Source: Phytohabitans rumicis (lineage in GTDB: Bacteria > Actinomycetota > Actinomycetes > Mycobacteriales > Micromonosporaceae). From it: a DNA stretch of 64,000 nt. Below are positions 8,349 through 20,624 of this stretch, in pieces. Position numbers and translations under genes: made by a program. Where the stretch lies: the NCBI RefSeq assembly GCF_011764445.1, contig NZ_BLPG01000001.1, positions 5,332,001 to 5,396,000 of the forward strand, given 5' to 3'. The first letter of the stretch is position 1, and each line of letters starts with the position of its first letter. The notes below the pieces were generated by a model. That model did not search any database. It saw nothing but the letters and a program-made list of their open reading frames with translations, and had not been told where the DNA came from.

Positions 8349-9609
8349 TCAAATGGTTGTGAATGCCTCGTCGAGGATGTCCAGGCCGCGGGTCAGGGTG
8401 GCGTCGTCGATGACGAGTGGGGGCAGGAAGCGCAGCACGTTGCCGTACGTGCCGCAGGTGAGGGTGAGCAGGCCGGCGCTGTGGCAGGCCCGCGAGACGG
8501 CGCCGGCAAGGGTGGGGTCGGCGGCCGCCGTTTCGATGGCGAGCATGGCGCCGCGTCCGCGTACGTCGCCGATGCGGGGGTCACGCTCGGCCAGTGCGTG
8601 CAGGCGGGGAGCATGACTGACTCGATGTGGCGGGCGGCGGCGCATAGGTCCAGTTCGCGCATGGTGTCGATGGTGGCCATGGCGGCGGCGCAGGCGATGG
8701 GGTTGCCGCCGTAGGTGCCGCCGAGTCCGCCGACGTGGACGGCGTCCATGAGTTCGGCTCGGCCGGTGACGGCGGCGAGCGGCAGGCCGCCGGCGATGCC
8801 CTTGGCGGTGGTGACCAGGTCGGGGACGACCGCCTCCGGCTGGCATGCGAACCATGTTCCGGTGCGGCAGAAGCCGGTTTGGATTTCGTCGGCGATGAAC
8901 ACGGCGCCGGCTTGTCGGGTCCAGTCGGCCAGGGCGGGGAGAAAACCTTCGGCGGGTACGACGAAGCCGCCTTCGCCTTGGATGGGTTCGATCAGGACGG
9001 CGGCGACGTTGTCGGCGCCGACCTGCTTGTCGATCTGTTCCAGGGCGTGGGTGGCGGCCTGCCCCCGGTCAGGCCGCCGTCCCGGTAGGGGTACGACATG
9101 GGTACCCGGTAGATCTCCGGCGCGAAGGGGCCGAAGCGGTGTTTGTAGGGCATGTTTTTCGCGGTGAGCGCCATGGTGAGGTTGGTGCGGCCGTGGTAGG
9201 CGTGGTCGAAGACCACTACAGCCGGCCGGCCGGTCGCGTGCCGGGCGACCTTGACGGCGTTCTCGACGGCTTCGGCGCCGGAGTTGAACAGGGCCGACCG
9301 TTTGTCGAACGTGCCCGGCGTCAGCCCGTTCAGTGTTTCGCACACTGCGACGTACGACTCGTAGGGGGTGACCATGAAGCAGGTGTGGGTGAAGCGTTCG
9401 ACCTGTCGTTGGACGGCTTCGACGACGCGGGGTGCGGCGTTGCCGACCGAGGTGACCGCGATCCCCGACGCGAAGTCGATCCACTCGCGACCGTCCACAT
9501 CGGTCAGCGTGCCGCCGCCCGCGTGGTCCACGTAGGACGTGACGACGCTGCCGACGCCGCGGGCCACCGCCGCCGTACGCCGCTTGTGCAGTTCCTCCGA
9601 GGATGGCAT
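8349..9609 (-). CDS. class III aminotransferase (4-aminobutyrate aminotransferase-like), two apparent frame breaks
   Basis: Joined across two breaks, this is a ~420-residue PLP-dependent class III aminotransferase. Motifs in order: SALFNSGAEAVENAVKVAR, DHAYHGRTNLTMALT, IEPIQGEGG, FIADEIQTGF, TTAKGIAGGLPLA (PLP lysine), GTYGGNPIACAAA, then LRFLPPLVIDDATL. Break 1 is at the CCCCC of 9062-9066; break 2 at the GGGG of 8606-8609 (repair gives MLPRLHALAERDPRIGDVRG). Each needs one extra base. The gene lies 4 bp downstream of an aldehyde dehydrogenase. The pair would convert an omega-amino compound to an acid. GABA as substrate is inferred; other omega-amino donors are possible. Confidence 0.75.
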
Positions 9610-9613
9610 CGCA

Positions 9614-11046
9614 TTAACCCCAGTTGTGCATGACGTGCTTGACCCGGGTGTAGTCCTCCAGGCTGTACATGGACAGGTCCTTGCCGTGCCCGGAGTGCTT
9701 GAACCCGCCGTGCGGCATCTCGGAGACGAACGGGATGTGCGTGTTGACCCACACACAGCCGAAGTCCAGCCGCCGGGTCATCCGCATCGCCCGGCCGTGG
9801 TCCTTGGTCCACACCGAGGCGGACAGGCCGTACTCGACGCCGTTGGCCCAGCGCACCGCCTCGTCCTCGTCGCTGAAGCGCTGCACGGTGATGACCGGCC
9901 CGAAGACCTCGTCCTGGATGATCTCGTCCTGCTGCCGTACGCCGGAGACGACGGTCGGCGAGTAGAAGTAGCCGCGGTCGCCGACCCGGGCGCCGCCGAT
10001 GCCGAGGGAGGCGTGGTCCGGCAGCCGGTCGACGAAGCCGGTGACCCGGGCGAGCTGGTTGACGTTGTTGAGCGGGCCGTAGAGCACGTCCTCGTCGTCG
10101 GGTGCGCCGGTCTTGGTGCCGCGGGCCTGCTCGACCAGCGCGGCGACGAAGTCGTCGTACACCGCGGGTCCGGCGAGCACGCGGGTGGCCGCGGTGCAGT
10201 CCTGGCCGGCGTTGAAGTAGCCGCCCACCGCGATCGCCTCGGCCGCCGCGGCCAGGTCGGCATCGTCGAAGACCACCACCGGGGCCTTGCCGCCCAGTTC
10301 CAGGTGGGTGCGCTTGAGGTCGGGGGCGACCGCCGCGGCGACCTCCTTGCCGGCCCGGGTGGAGCCGGTGATCGACACCAACTGCGGGGTGGGGTGCGCG
10401 ACCAGGGCGCGGCCGGTGTCGCGGTCGCCGCAGACCACGTTGAACACGCCCGGGGCAGGTGCTCGGCGGCGATCTCGGCGAGCATCAGCGAGGAGAGCGG
10501 CGTGGTGTCCGACGGCTTGAGCACGACCGTGTTGCCCGCGGCCAGCGCCGGTGCGATCTTCCAGACGGCCATCATGAGCGGGTAGTTCCACGGCGTGACC
10601 TGGGCGCAGACGCCGATCGGCTCGCGCCGGACGTACGACGTGTGGCCCGCCATGTACTCGCCGGCCGACCGGCCCTCCAGGATCCGGGCGGCGCCGGCGA
10701 AGAAGCGGAGCTGGTCGACGGCGGGCGGCAGCTCCTCGTCGGCGGTGAGCTGGCGCGGCTTGCCGGTGTTGCGGACCTCGGCGTCGACCAGGTCGGCGGC
10801 CCGGGACTCGACCGCGTCGGCGAACTTGAGCAGGGCCTTCTGCCGTTCCGCCGGGGTGCTGTCGCGCCACGACTCGAACGCGGTCGCGGCGGCGCCCATG
10901 GCGGCGTCGACGTCGCGCTCGGAGGAGATGGGTGCCTGGGCGAAGACCTCGCCGGTGCAAGGGTCAATCAGGTCGCCGAACCGGCCGTCGACCGGGTCGG
11001 CGTACGCCCCGTTGACGAAGTTGCGCAGGACTTGCTTTTCGGTCAT
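9614..11046 (-). CDS. aldehyde dehydrogenase (gamma-aminobutyraldehyde dehydrogenase-like), one apparent frame break
   Basis: A ~478-residue NAD(P)-dependent aldehyde dehydrogenase. It shows the N-terminal NFVNGAYADP, the QVTPWNYPLMMAVWKIAPAL block, the HLELGGKAPVVVFDDAD stretch with the catalytic Glu, NAGQDCTAATRV with the catalytic Cys, and the C-terminal GGFKHSGHGKDLS. The frame breaks at the GGGG of 10452-10455; adding one base turns the protein into AEHLPPGVFNVVCGDRDTG, exactly the family pattern. GGGGAG precedes the ATG. It is transcribed with the class III aminotransferase 4 bp downstream. Resemblance to gamma-aminobutyraldehyde dehydrogenases suggests amine-to-GABA catabolism; betaine-aldehyde dehydrogenase is an alternative. 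Confidence 0.75.
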
Positions 11047-11158
11047 CGAGGGCTCCCCGGTAGACGGCGGTAATCGCATCCCACTCGCCATCTTCGCTAC
11101 TGAATTCGCAGCGGACAAGGTGTTCTGCAACTATTTCAGCGTGGATTACGGTGATCAT

Positions 11159-12594
11159 ATGCAGACCACTCCGTTCTTCGTGGCGGGTCAGAAGAGCACG
11201 AGCGACGACGTGGTCGAGGTCAGGCATCCGTACGACGGCCGCGCTGTTGGGCGTACCGCGAATGCCACCCCCGAGCAGGTCGAGCGCGCCGTGGCCGCGG
11301 CCTCGGCGGTGGCCGCGGAAGCCGCCGCGCTGCCCGCGGCCGCGCGGGCGGCGGCGCTGGACCACGTGTCCCGGCGGCTCGCGGAGCGGGCCGACGAGGT
11401 GGCCCGGCTGATCACCGCCGAGAACGGCAAGCCGCTCAAGTGGGCCCGGGTCGAGGTGACCCGGGGGATCTCCACGTTTCGCTGGGCCGCCGAGGAGGCC
11501 CGCCGCTTCTCCGGCGACCTCCAGCGCCTGGACACGGACCCGGCGGCGGCCGGCCGGATCGCCGTGGTCCGCCGCTTCCCGCGCGGCCCGGTGCTCGGCA
11601 TCAGCCCGTTCAACTTCCCGCTGAACCTGGTCGCCCACAAGGTCGCGCCCGCGCTCGCGGTGGGTGCGCCGATCGTGGTCAAGCCGGCGCCGGCCACCCC
11701 GCTGACCGCGCTGCTGCTCGGCTCGATCCTGGCCGAGACCGACCTGCCGCCGGGCATGTTCTCGGTGCTGCCGGTGCCGAACGACCGGGCCGCCGACCTG
11801 GTGGCCGACCCGCGGCTGCCGGTGGTGTCGTTCACCGGCTCGGGGCCGGTCGGCTTCGGCATCCGCGACCAGGTGCCGCGCAAGCACGTCACGCTGGAGC
11901 TCGGCGGCAACGCCGCGGCGCTGATCTGCGGCGACTGGTCGAGCCTGGAAGACCTGGACTGGGCGGCGCAGCGGATCGCCACCTTCTCCAACTACCAGGC
12001 CGGGCAGAGTTGCATCGCGGTGCAGCGGGTGTATGTGCACGAGTTCCTGGAGGACGCGTTCGTGCCCCGGCTGGTCGCGGCCGTCGAGGCGCTGAAGACC
12101 GGCGACCCGAGCGGCGAGGCGGTCGACGTCGGGCCGATGATCAGCGAGGACGCCGCGAAGCGGGTGGAGAGCTGGGTCGAGGAGGCGGTCGCGGGCGGCG
12201 CGACGGTCGTGACCGGCGGCCGGCGGACCGGCGCGACGTACCTGCCGACCGTGCTGACCGGCGTGCCGGCCGGCGCGAAGGTGCTCACCGAGGAGGTCTT
12301 CGGCCCGGTGCTCGCGGTGGCGCGGGTCGCCGACGACGCCGCCGGGCTCGCGGCCGTCAACGATTCCGCGTACGGCTTGCAGGCCGGCGTGTTCACGCAC
12401 AGCCTGCAGACGGCGTTCACCGCGCACCGCACGCTCCAGGTCGGCGGTGTGATCGTCGGGGACGTGCCGTCGTACCGCGCCGACCAGATGCCGTACGGCG
12501 GGGTGAAGGGCAGCGGCGCGGGCCGTGAGGGCCTGCGCAGCGCGATGGACGACTACACCGAACCGCGGGTGATGGTCCTCACCGGCCTCGACCT

Positions 12595-12598
<4 letters not shown>
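11159..12598 (+). CDS. aldehyde dehydrogenase family protein
   Basis: A 479-residue aldehyde dehydrogenase, intact. The cofactor region is [20 protein letters not shown]; the catalytic Glu lies in [13 protein letters not shown] and the catalytic Cys in [25 protein letters not shown] and [14 protein letters not shown] close the fold. It is divergent from the other aldehyde dehydrogenase, with 112 bp between start codons, so a shared control region is likely. No good Shine-Dalgarno is visible; GTG at 11141 is an alternative start. The stop codon overlaps that of convergent pgm. The substrate cannot be told from sequence; context suggests a semialdehyde from amine or amino-acid breakdown. Confidence 0.85.
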
Positions 12599-14247
<1,649 letters not shown>

Positions 14248-14306
14248 GACGTATCCTCCTGGGGAGTTCGGTGAGCGCTAACGAATCGTAGTCGCGCGGG
14301 AGGCAT

Positions 14307-15089
14307 GTGTTGGCGGGCAACATTCGGGTCGTCGCGTTCGACCTCGACGACACCCTGGCGGTGTCGAAATCGCAGATCGACGACCGGATGGCGAAGCTCC
14401 TGGCGCAGCTGCTGGGCAAGGTGGACGTCTGCATCATCTCCGGCGGCCGGTTCGAGCAGTTCGACACCCAGGTGCTGCGGCACCTGGAGCTGGACGGCGA
14501 GGCGCGGGACCACCTCCACCTCATGCCCACCTGCGGCACCCGCTACTACCGCTGGATCGAGGGCGGCTGGGGCCAGGTGTACGCCGAGGACCTGAGCACC
14601 GCCGCCAAGGAACATGTGGTGACCGTCCTGGTCGAGGGCGCCAAGGCGCTGGGCCTGTGGGAGGCCGAGCCCTGGGGCGACATCATCGAGGACCGGGGCA
14701 GCCAGATCACGTTCTCCGCGCTGGGCCAGAAGGCGCCCGTGCAGGCCAAGTACGAATGGGACCCGGACGGCCGCAAGAAGGCGGCGCTGCGCGACTACGC
14801 CGCCGAGCGGCTGCCCGAGCTGGAGGTCCGTAGCGGCGGCTCCACCTCGGTCGACGTCACCAAGAAGGGCGTCGACAAGGCGTACGGCATGGGCAAGCTG
14901 ATCGAGCGCTTGGGGCTGGCCAAGGAGGACGTCCTCTTCGTCGGCGACCGGCTGGACGAGGGCGGCAACGACTACCCCGTCAAGGCGATGGGTATCCGGT
15001 GCGTGGCGGTGTCGCGGTGGCAGGACACCGCGGAGTACGTGGAGCACCTACTCCCCTCGCTGCCGTACGGCCCGAGCGGGGACGTCTAG
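14307..15089 (+). CDS. HAD-IIB family protein, resembling eukaryotic-type phosphomannomutase/sugar phosphatases
   Basis: A 260-residue HAD-superfamily protein. Motif I is FDLDDTLAVSKSQID (residues ~10-24), motif II IISGGRFEQF, and motif IV VGDRLDEGGNDYPVKAMG. The C2-type cap and overall pattern suit the PMM/Cof-like group, which act on sugar phosphates. GGGAGG at 14298-14303 is only 3 nt from the GTG at 14307 but 6 nt from a TTG at 14310, so the TTG may be the true start. Position upstream of trm112, the SIS gene and manA matches where many actinomycetes carry manB, so a mannose-phosphate role is plausible but unproven. Confidence 0.8.
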   Translation: MLAGNIRVVAFDLDDTLAVSKSQIDDRMAKLLAQLLGKVDVCIISGGRFEQFDTQVLRHLELDGEARDHLHLMPTCGTRYYRWIEGGWGQVYAEDLSTAAKEHVVTVLVEGAKALGLWEAEPWGDIIEDRGSQITFSALGQKAPVQAKYEWDPDGRKKAALRDYAAERLPELEVRSGGSTSVDVTKKGVDKAYGMGKLIERLGLAKEDVLFVGDRLDEGGNDYPVKAMGIRCVAVSRWQDTAEYVEHLLPSLPYGPSGDV

Positions 15090-15092
15090 GAT

Positions 15093-15112
15093 CACTCCTG
15101 CATACAGGAGTG
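15093..15112. promoter_or_regulatory. perfect palindrome ahead of trm112
   Basis: CACTCCTG-CATA-CAGGAGTG is a perfect 8-bp inverted repeat with a 4-base spacer. It lies just after the HAD gene stop and immediately before the AAAGGAG Shine-Dalgarno of trm112. It may be an operator, or an RNA hairpin that modulates translation of the downstream operon. Confidence 0.45.
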
Positions 15113-15126
15113 AAAGGAGCCGTCCG

Positions 15127-15330
15127 GTGTCACTGGACTCGCAGCTACTCGAGATCCTCGCTTGCCCGGACACGCATCACGCCCCGCTGGACTACGACGC
15201 CGAGGCGGAGACCCTGACCTGCACCGAGTGCGGGCGGATCTTCGAGGTGCGCGACGGGATCCCGGTGCTGCTGCTTGACGAGGCCCGTGCCCCAGAAGGC
15301 GAGACCCCCGCTCCAGAAGGCGAGAAATGA
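15127..15330 (+). CDS. Trm112-family zinc-ribbon-like small protein
   Basis: A 67-residue Trm112/YcaR-type protein: LLEILACPDTHHAPL, TCTECGRIFEVRDGIPVLLLDEA. Eukaryotic homologues stabilise methyltransferases; the bacterial role is poorly defined. The distal CxxC (TECG preceded by CT) is present, but the proximal site reads CPDTHH where many relatives have a second Cys, so a His may be a ligand or zinc may be lost. AAAGGAG precedes the GTG by 7 nt. The stop overlaps the SIS gene start (ATGA). Its place between the HAD/PMM-like gene and the SIS-manA genes matches Streptomyces gene order. Confidence 0.85.
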   Translation: MSLDSQLLEILACPDTHHAPLDYDAEAETLTCTECGRIFEVRDGIPVLLLDEARAPEGETPAPEGEK

Positions 15331-16517
15331 GCGCTAGCGTGCGCGGCCGCCGTACCGTCGACGAGGCCGTCCTGGACGACCCGGCCGCCATCGGGGAGAA
15401 CGACCCGGGCGGCATGCTGCGGGCCACGGCGTCCGCGGGGGCCCAGGTCCGCGAGTCGGCGGCGCTCGCCGCCGAGGCCAACCTCGCCGTGCTCGGCGAA
15501 GAGGGCCGCCCGCGCGCCGTCGTGATCGCGGGCATCGGCACCGCCGGGCGTACGGGTGACGTGCTGGCCACGGTCGCCGGCCCGCGCTGCCCGGTGCCGG
15601 TGATCGCACACCGCAGCGCAGGCGTGCCCGGCTGGGTGGGCGCGGCCGACGTGGTGATCGCGGTGAGCGCCTCGGGTCGCAGCCCGGAGGCACTGGGTGC
15701 CGCCGAGGCAGCCGCCCGCCGGGGCGCGCGACTGGTCGCCGTGGGCGCGCCGGACTCGCTGCTCCAGTCGGTCGCCGAGACCGCCCGCGCGCCGTTCATC
15801 CCGGTGCCGCGGCGCGCCCCGGCCCGCGCCAGCCTGTGGGCGCTGACGGTCCCGGTGCTGCTCGCCGCGCGTACCCTCGGCTTGGTCAAGGTCAATGAGG
15901 CGGACCTGGCGGAGACCGCGGCCCGGCTCGACGCGGACGCCGATCGGTGCCGGCCCACGGCGGAGTCGTTCGTCAACCCGGCGAAGTCGCTGGCACTCGG
16001 CCTGGCCGGCTCGGTGCCGATCGTGTGGGGCTCGTCGCCGCTGGCGACGGTGGCCGCGCGCCGCTTCGCCGACACCCTGTCGGCGAACGCCCGCTACCCG
16101 GTCGTCGCCGGCGCGCTCGGCGAGGCCGGCCGCGGGCGGGTGGGCCTGCTCGACGGCGTGTTCGGCGGCCTGGTGGAGTCGGCGCGCGACATCTTCGCCG
16201 ACCCGGAGGAAGAGTCGGAGTCGGACGCGACGCGGCTGCGCCTCGTGCTGCTGCGCGACGGCGGCCTCGGCAGCGACGAGGACACCGACGAGCCGTTCGC
16301 GGTGGAGGAGCGGCGGGCCGACGCGGTGCAGACCCTCGCCGAGCGGCGCGGCGTCCGCTGCGACGTGGTGACCGCCGAGGGCGGGTCGTCGCTGGAACGC
16401 CTGGCGTCGCTGGTGGCGGTGCCCGACTTCGCCTCGATCTACCTGGCCCTGGCGCACGGACTCGACCCGATGGCGGTGCCGGCCGTCACCGAGATGAAGG
16501 AGCTGAGCAACCCATGA
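15327..16517 (+). CDS. SIS domain protein, phosphosugar isomerase-like (PGI/PMI C-terminal type)
   Basis: A 396-residue protein with a sugar-isomerase (SIS) fold. The first half holds VVIAGIGTAGRTGDVLAT and DVVIAVSASGRSPEALGAAE, a typical phosphosugar-binding Ser/Thr loop. The second half (GSVPIVWGSSPLATVAARRFADTLSANARYP) resembles the C-terminal domain of bifunctional phosphoglucose/phosphomannose isomerases. It overlaps trm112 and the cation transporter gene by 4 bp at each end (ATGA), so this is one tightly coupled operon leading to manA. A role in mannose or glucose phosphate metabolism is likely; catalytic competence is not established. Confidence 0.8.
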   Translation: MSASVRGRRTVDEAVLDDPAAIGENDPGGMLRATASAGAQVRESAALAAEANLAVLGEEGRPRAVVIAGIGTAGRTGDVLATVAGPRCPVPVIAHRSAGVPGWVGAADVVIAVSASGRSPEALGAAEAAARRGARLVAVGAPDSLLQSVAETARAPFIPVPRRAPARASLWALTVPVLLAARTLGLVKVNEADLAETAARLDADADRCRPTAESFVNPAKSLALGLAGSVPIVWGSSPLATVAARRFADTLSANARYPVVAGALGEAGRGRVGLLDGVFGGLVESARDIFADPEEESESDATRLRLVLLRDGGLGSDEDTDEPFAVEERRADAVQTLAERRGVRCDVVTAEGGSSLERLASLVAVPDFASIYLALAHGLDPMAVPAVTEMKELSNP

Positions 16518-17464
16518 GCGCCTCCGGGGGGACCAGAGCGATCGTCGCCGCCCTGCTGGCCAACCTGGGCATCGCGGTGACCAAGTTCATCGCCTTTGCG
16601 CTCACCGCGTCATCGTCGATGCTGGCCGAGGCGATCCACTCGGTCGCCGACTCCGGCAACCAGGCGCTGCTGCTGCTCGGCGGCAAGCGGGCGCGCCGCG
16701 AGGCCACGCCGCAACACCCTTTCGGGTACGGCCGGGAGCGCTACATCTACGCGTTCATCGTGTCGATCGTGCTCTTCAGCGTCGGTGGCCTCTTCGCGCT
16801 GTACGAGGCGTACCACAAGTACGAGGAGTGGCACAGCCACCCTGACGAGTCGGGCATCACCTCGTGGCACTGGGTGCCGGTTGTCGTCCTCGTCGTGGCG
16901 ATCATCCTGGAGTCGTTCTCGTTCCGCACGGCCATCCAGGAGTCCAACCATGTGCGGGGCAAGGCGACCTGGGTCCAGTTCGTCCGCCGGGCCCGCGCGC
17001 CCGAGCTCCCGGTCGTGCTGCTGGAGGACCTCGGCGCGTTGGTTGGTCTGATCTTCGCCCTTTTCGGTGTGGTGCTTACGCTGATCACCGGCAGCGGCCT
17101 GTGGGACGCCCTCGGCACCGCGGCGATCGGCCTCCTGCTCGTGTCGATCGCGGTCATCCTGGCGATCGAGACCAAGAGTCTGCTGCTCGGCGAGGGTGCT
17201 ACGTCGGAGGACGTGACCAAGATCGAGGACGCCATCATGGCGGGGCCCGAGGTCGAGCGGATCATCCACATGAAGACGCTGCACCTCGGCCCGGAGGAGC
17301 TGCTCGTGGCTGCCAAGATCGCGGTCCGGCAGCACGAGACCGGCGAGGAGATCGCCCAGCACATCAACGACACCGAGGCGCGGATCCGCGAGGCGGTGCC
17401 GATCGCCCGGGTCATCTACCTGGAGCCGGACATCTACCAGGTCCCGGCCCCCGCGGCGAGCTGA
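16514..17464 (+). CDS. cation diffusion facilitator family transporter
   Basis: A 316-residue CDF protein. TM1-2 carry the metal-site pattern SSSMLAEAIHSVADSGNQALLLLG (HxxxD in TM2), followed by PFGYGRERYIYAF. Later helices contain LLEDLGALVGLIFALFGVVL, with the second D of the transport site. The C-terminal cytoplasmic domain has HMKTLHLGPEELLVAAKI. Expected to export divalent metal (Zn, Fe, Mn or Co) in exchange for protons. The start overlaps the SIS gene stop; manA follows after 3 bp. Metal specificity cannot be read here. Confidence 0.9.
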   Translation: MSASGGTRAIVAALLANLGIAVTKFIAFALTASSSMLAEAIHSVADSGNQALLLLGGKRARREATPQHPFGYGRERYIYAFIVSIVLFSVGGLFALYEAYHKYEEWHSHPDESGITSWHWVPVVVLVVAIILESFSFRTAIQESNHVRGKATWVQFVRRARAPELPVVLLEDLGALVGLIFALFGVVLTLITGSGLWDALGTAAIGLLLVSIAVILAIETKSLLLGEGATSEDVTKIEDAIMAGPEVERIIHMKTLHLGPEELLVAAKIAVRQHETGEEIAQHINDTEARIREAVPIARVIYLEPDIYQVPAPAAS

Positions 17465-17467
17465 GCC

Positions 17468-18570
17468 GTGCGACCGCTGTCCAGCCCGATCCGCCCGTAC
17501 GCCTGGGGTTCGCGTACCGCGATCGCCTCGTTGCAGGGGCGGCCGGTGCCGAGCGAGGGTCCCGAGGCGGAGCTGTGGATCGGCGCGCACCCGGGTGATC
17601 CGTCCACGCTGGACGGTGCGAGCCTGGCCGACCTGATCACCGCCGAGCCGGACCGGCTCCTCGGTCCGGCGGTCGCGGAACGGTTCGGGGCGCGGCTGCC
17701 GTACCTGCTGAAGGTGCTGGCGGCGGCCGCCCCGCTGTCGTTGCAGGCGCACCCGGACTCGGCCCAGGCCCAGGCGGCGTTCGCGGCCGGCCATCCGAGC
17801 TATGTGGACGCCTACCACAAGCCGGAGATGCTGGTCGCGGTGTCGGATTTCGTTGCGCTGTGCGGGTTTCGTGATCCCGCGCTGTCCGCCGCGGCGTTCG
17901 ACCTCTTTGAACTTGATGTGCTGAAGCCCGTCGTCTTTGCCCTGCACGGCGGCGACCTTCGGGCCGCCATGGAGACGCTGATCGGCCTCCCGCCGTCCGT
18001 GGTGGACGAGGCGGTCGCCGCCCCGGCGCGCCCGAGCTGGCCCGGCAACTGGCCACCTTCTATCCCGGTGACCCCGGCGTGCTGGTGGCGTTGCTGCTCA
18101 ACCACGTCACGCTGGCGCCCGGCGAGGCGATCTGGATGCCGGCCGGCAACCTGCACGCGTACCTCGACGGCACCGGCGTGGAAATCATGGCGGCCAGCGA
18201 CAACGTGCTGCGCGGCGGGCTCACGCCCAAGCACGTGGACGTGCCCGAGCTGCTCCGGGTGCTGCGCTTCGAGGCGCTGGACGACCCGGTCGTGCCGGCC
18301 CAGGCGGTGGCGCCCGGCGTGGTGACCTGGCCGGCGCCGATCGCGGAGTTCGCGCTGCACCGGGTCCGGCCGGACGAGGCGGGCGGCGCGGTGACGCTGC
18401 CGCTCGCGGGGCCGCGCGTGGTGCTGTGCCTGAGCGGCGAGGTGTCCGCCGACGACGGCGCGGGCGCGGTGCGGCTCTCCGGCGGGTACGCCGCGTTCGG
18501 TGCGGCCGGCCCGTCACCGGTGACGTTGACCGGCGCCGGTGAGGCGTACGTCGCCTCCGTCCCCGCCTGA
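17468..18570 (+). CDS. manA: mannose-6-phosphate isomerase, class I, with one apparent frame break
   Basis: Joined across one break, a ~367-residue type I phosphomannose isomerase. It has SPIRPYAWGSRTAIASLQGR at the N-terminus, PEAELWIGAHP, the zinc-binding LSLQAHPDSAQAQ near residue 91 with YHKPEM following, then GEAIWMPAGNLHAYLDGTGVEIMAASDNVLRGGLTPKHVD. The frame breaks at the CCCC of 18021-18024; one more C gives EAVAAPGAPELARQLATFYPGDPGVLVALLLNHV, the family pattern. It interconverts fructose-6-P and mannose-6-P, supplying GDP-mannose. Last gene of the trm112-SIS-CDF-manA operon. Probably intact in the living genome. Confidence 0.85.
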
Positions 18571-18654
18571 GCGCGTTCCGCCGTCCCCCTTCGCCCACTC
18601 GTGTGGCGTGCGTCATGTGCACACCAGGACGGATCAAGAAATTTCCTGATTGGC

Positions 18655-18682
18655 TTGACGGGTCGGTAGCGCCGTGTAACCT
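18655..18682 (+). promoter_or_regulatory. sigma-70-type promoter upstream of ahcY
   Basis: TTGACG (18655-18660) and TAACCT (18677-18682) are separated by 16 bp. Transcription would start near 18690 and give a leader of about 180 nt before ahcY. The region carries no gene. Confidence 0.55.
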
Positions 18683-18719
18683 AGTAACCACGCAGCGTTA
18701 TCGCGACCAAGGTCCGAGT

Positions 18720-18804
18720 CACGCGCGGGGGAACCAAACCGGGGGGATGCGCGGGGCGGTCGGGTGTTGAGCGGAGAGTCCGCTCTTTACCCGCCGCCCC
18801 GCGC
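18720..18804 (+). ncRNA. structured 5' leader of ahcY (possible riboswitch, unassigned)
   Basis: The leader contains GCGGGGGAACCAAACC, followed by a strong hairpin at 18749-18804. A 10-bp outer stem pairs GCGCGGGGCG with CGCCCCGCGC; next comes CGGGT with ACCCG, an internal loop, then GCGGA-gag-TCCGC. The GGGGGAACCAAA block recalls part of the ydaO c-di-AMP leader, but the rest of that consensus is not visible. It also does not match the SAH riboswitch that controls ahcY in other bacteria. It could be a novel or degenerate element. Confidence 0.35.
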
Positions 18805-18868
18805 GCTATGCGTCGACGGCCGCGTAAGGTAGTGGGCCGTGCAACAGACGCGTACGACAGGAGCTTTC

Positions 18869-20362
<1,494 letters not shown>

Positions 20363-20376
20363 GCAACGCGTAACAG

Positions 20377-20414
20377 GATCGGGCCGGCGGTCAGCCGGCC
20401 CGATCTCGTTTTCT
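20377..20414 (+). terminator. rho-independent terminator after ahcY
   Basis: A perfect 12-bp stem (GATCGGGCCGGC and complement) with a 5-base loop GGTCA is followed by TCGTTTTCTT. It begins 14 bp after the ahcY stop. The stem overlaps the 3' end of the small leftward ORF. Confidence 0.9.
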
Positions 20415-20618
20415 TGGGCGTACCCAGGTCCAGACACAGTAGACGAACCAGGTCACGGCCACCGCGGTCGCGAGCGAGCGCAGTTTCAGCGCGTTGAGAA
20501 CGATGATGACCGCGAGCACCGCGAGCCAGGGAAGAAACGCCTTCACACCCACCACGCTACGCAAGGAGCGGCGGGCCGGTGTTTGCCGCCACCTGACCCG
20601 CCGGTCCAGTCCTGACAC
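20391..20618 (-). CDS. small membrane protein, hypothetical
   Basis: Up to 75 residues; a GTG near 20549 giving ~52 residues is a more likely start. The sequence has two hydrophobic segments, AFLPWLAVLAVIIVLNAL and ATAVAVTWFVYCVWTWV, with a positively charged tail RPRKRDRAG. No family recognised. Its last codons lie inside the ahcY terminator stem, which is unusual but possible for convergent genes. Support is only the hydrophobic pattern and open frame. Confidence 0.4.
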   Translation of the reverse strand: MSGLDRRVRWRQTPARRSLRSVVGVKAFLPWLAVLAVIIVLNALKLRSLATAVAVTWFVYCVWTWVRPRKRDRAG

Positions 20619-20624
20619 CTCCGA

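Noticed and set aside
10595-11158. N-terminal extension of the rightward aldehyde dehydrogenase
   Set aside because: It lies opposite the divergent dehydrogenase gene, and the extra ~188 residues are Ser/Arg-rich and unlike the family; the start at 11159 begins the domain.
17468-18570. manA as a true pseudogene
   Set aside because: A single missing C in a C-run explains the break; all active-site motifs remain, and the same error type recurs across the window.
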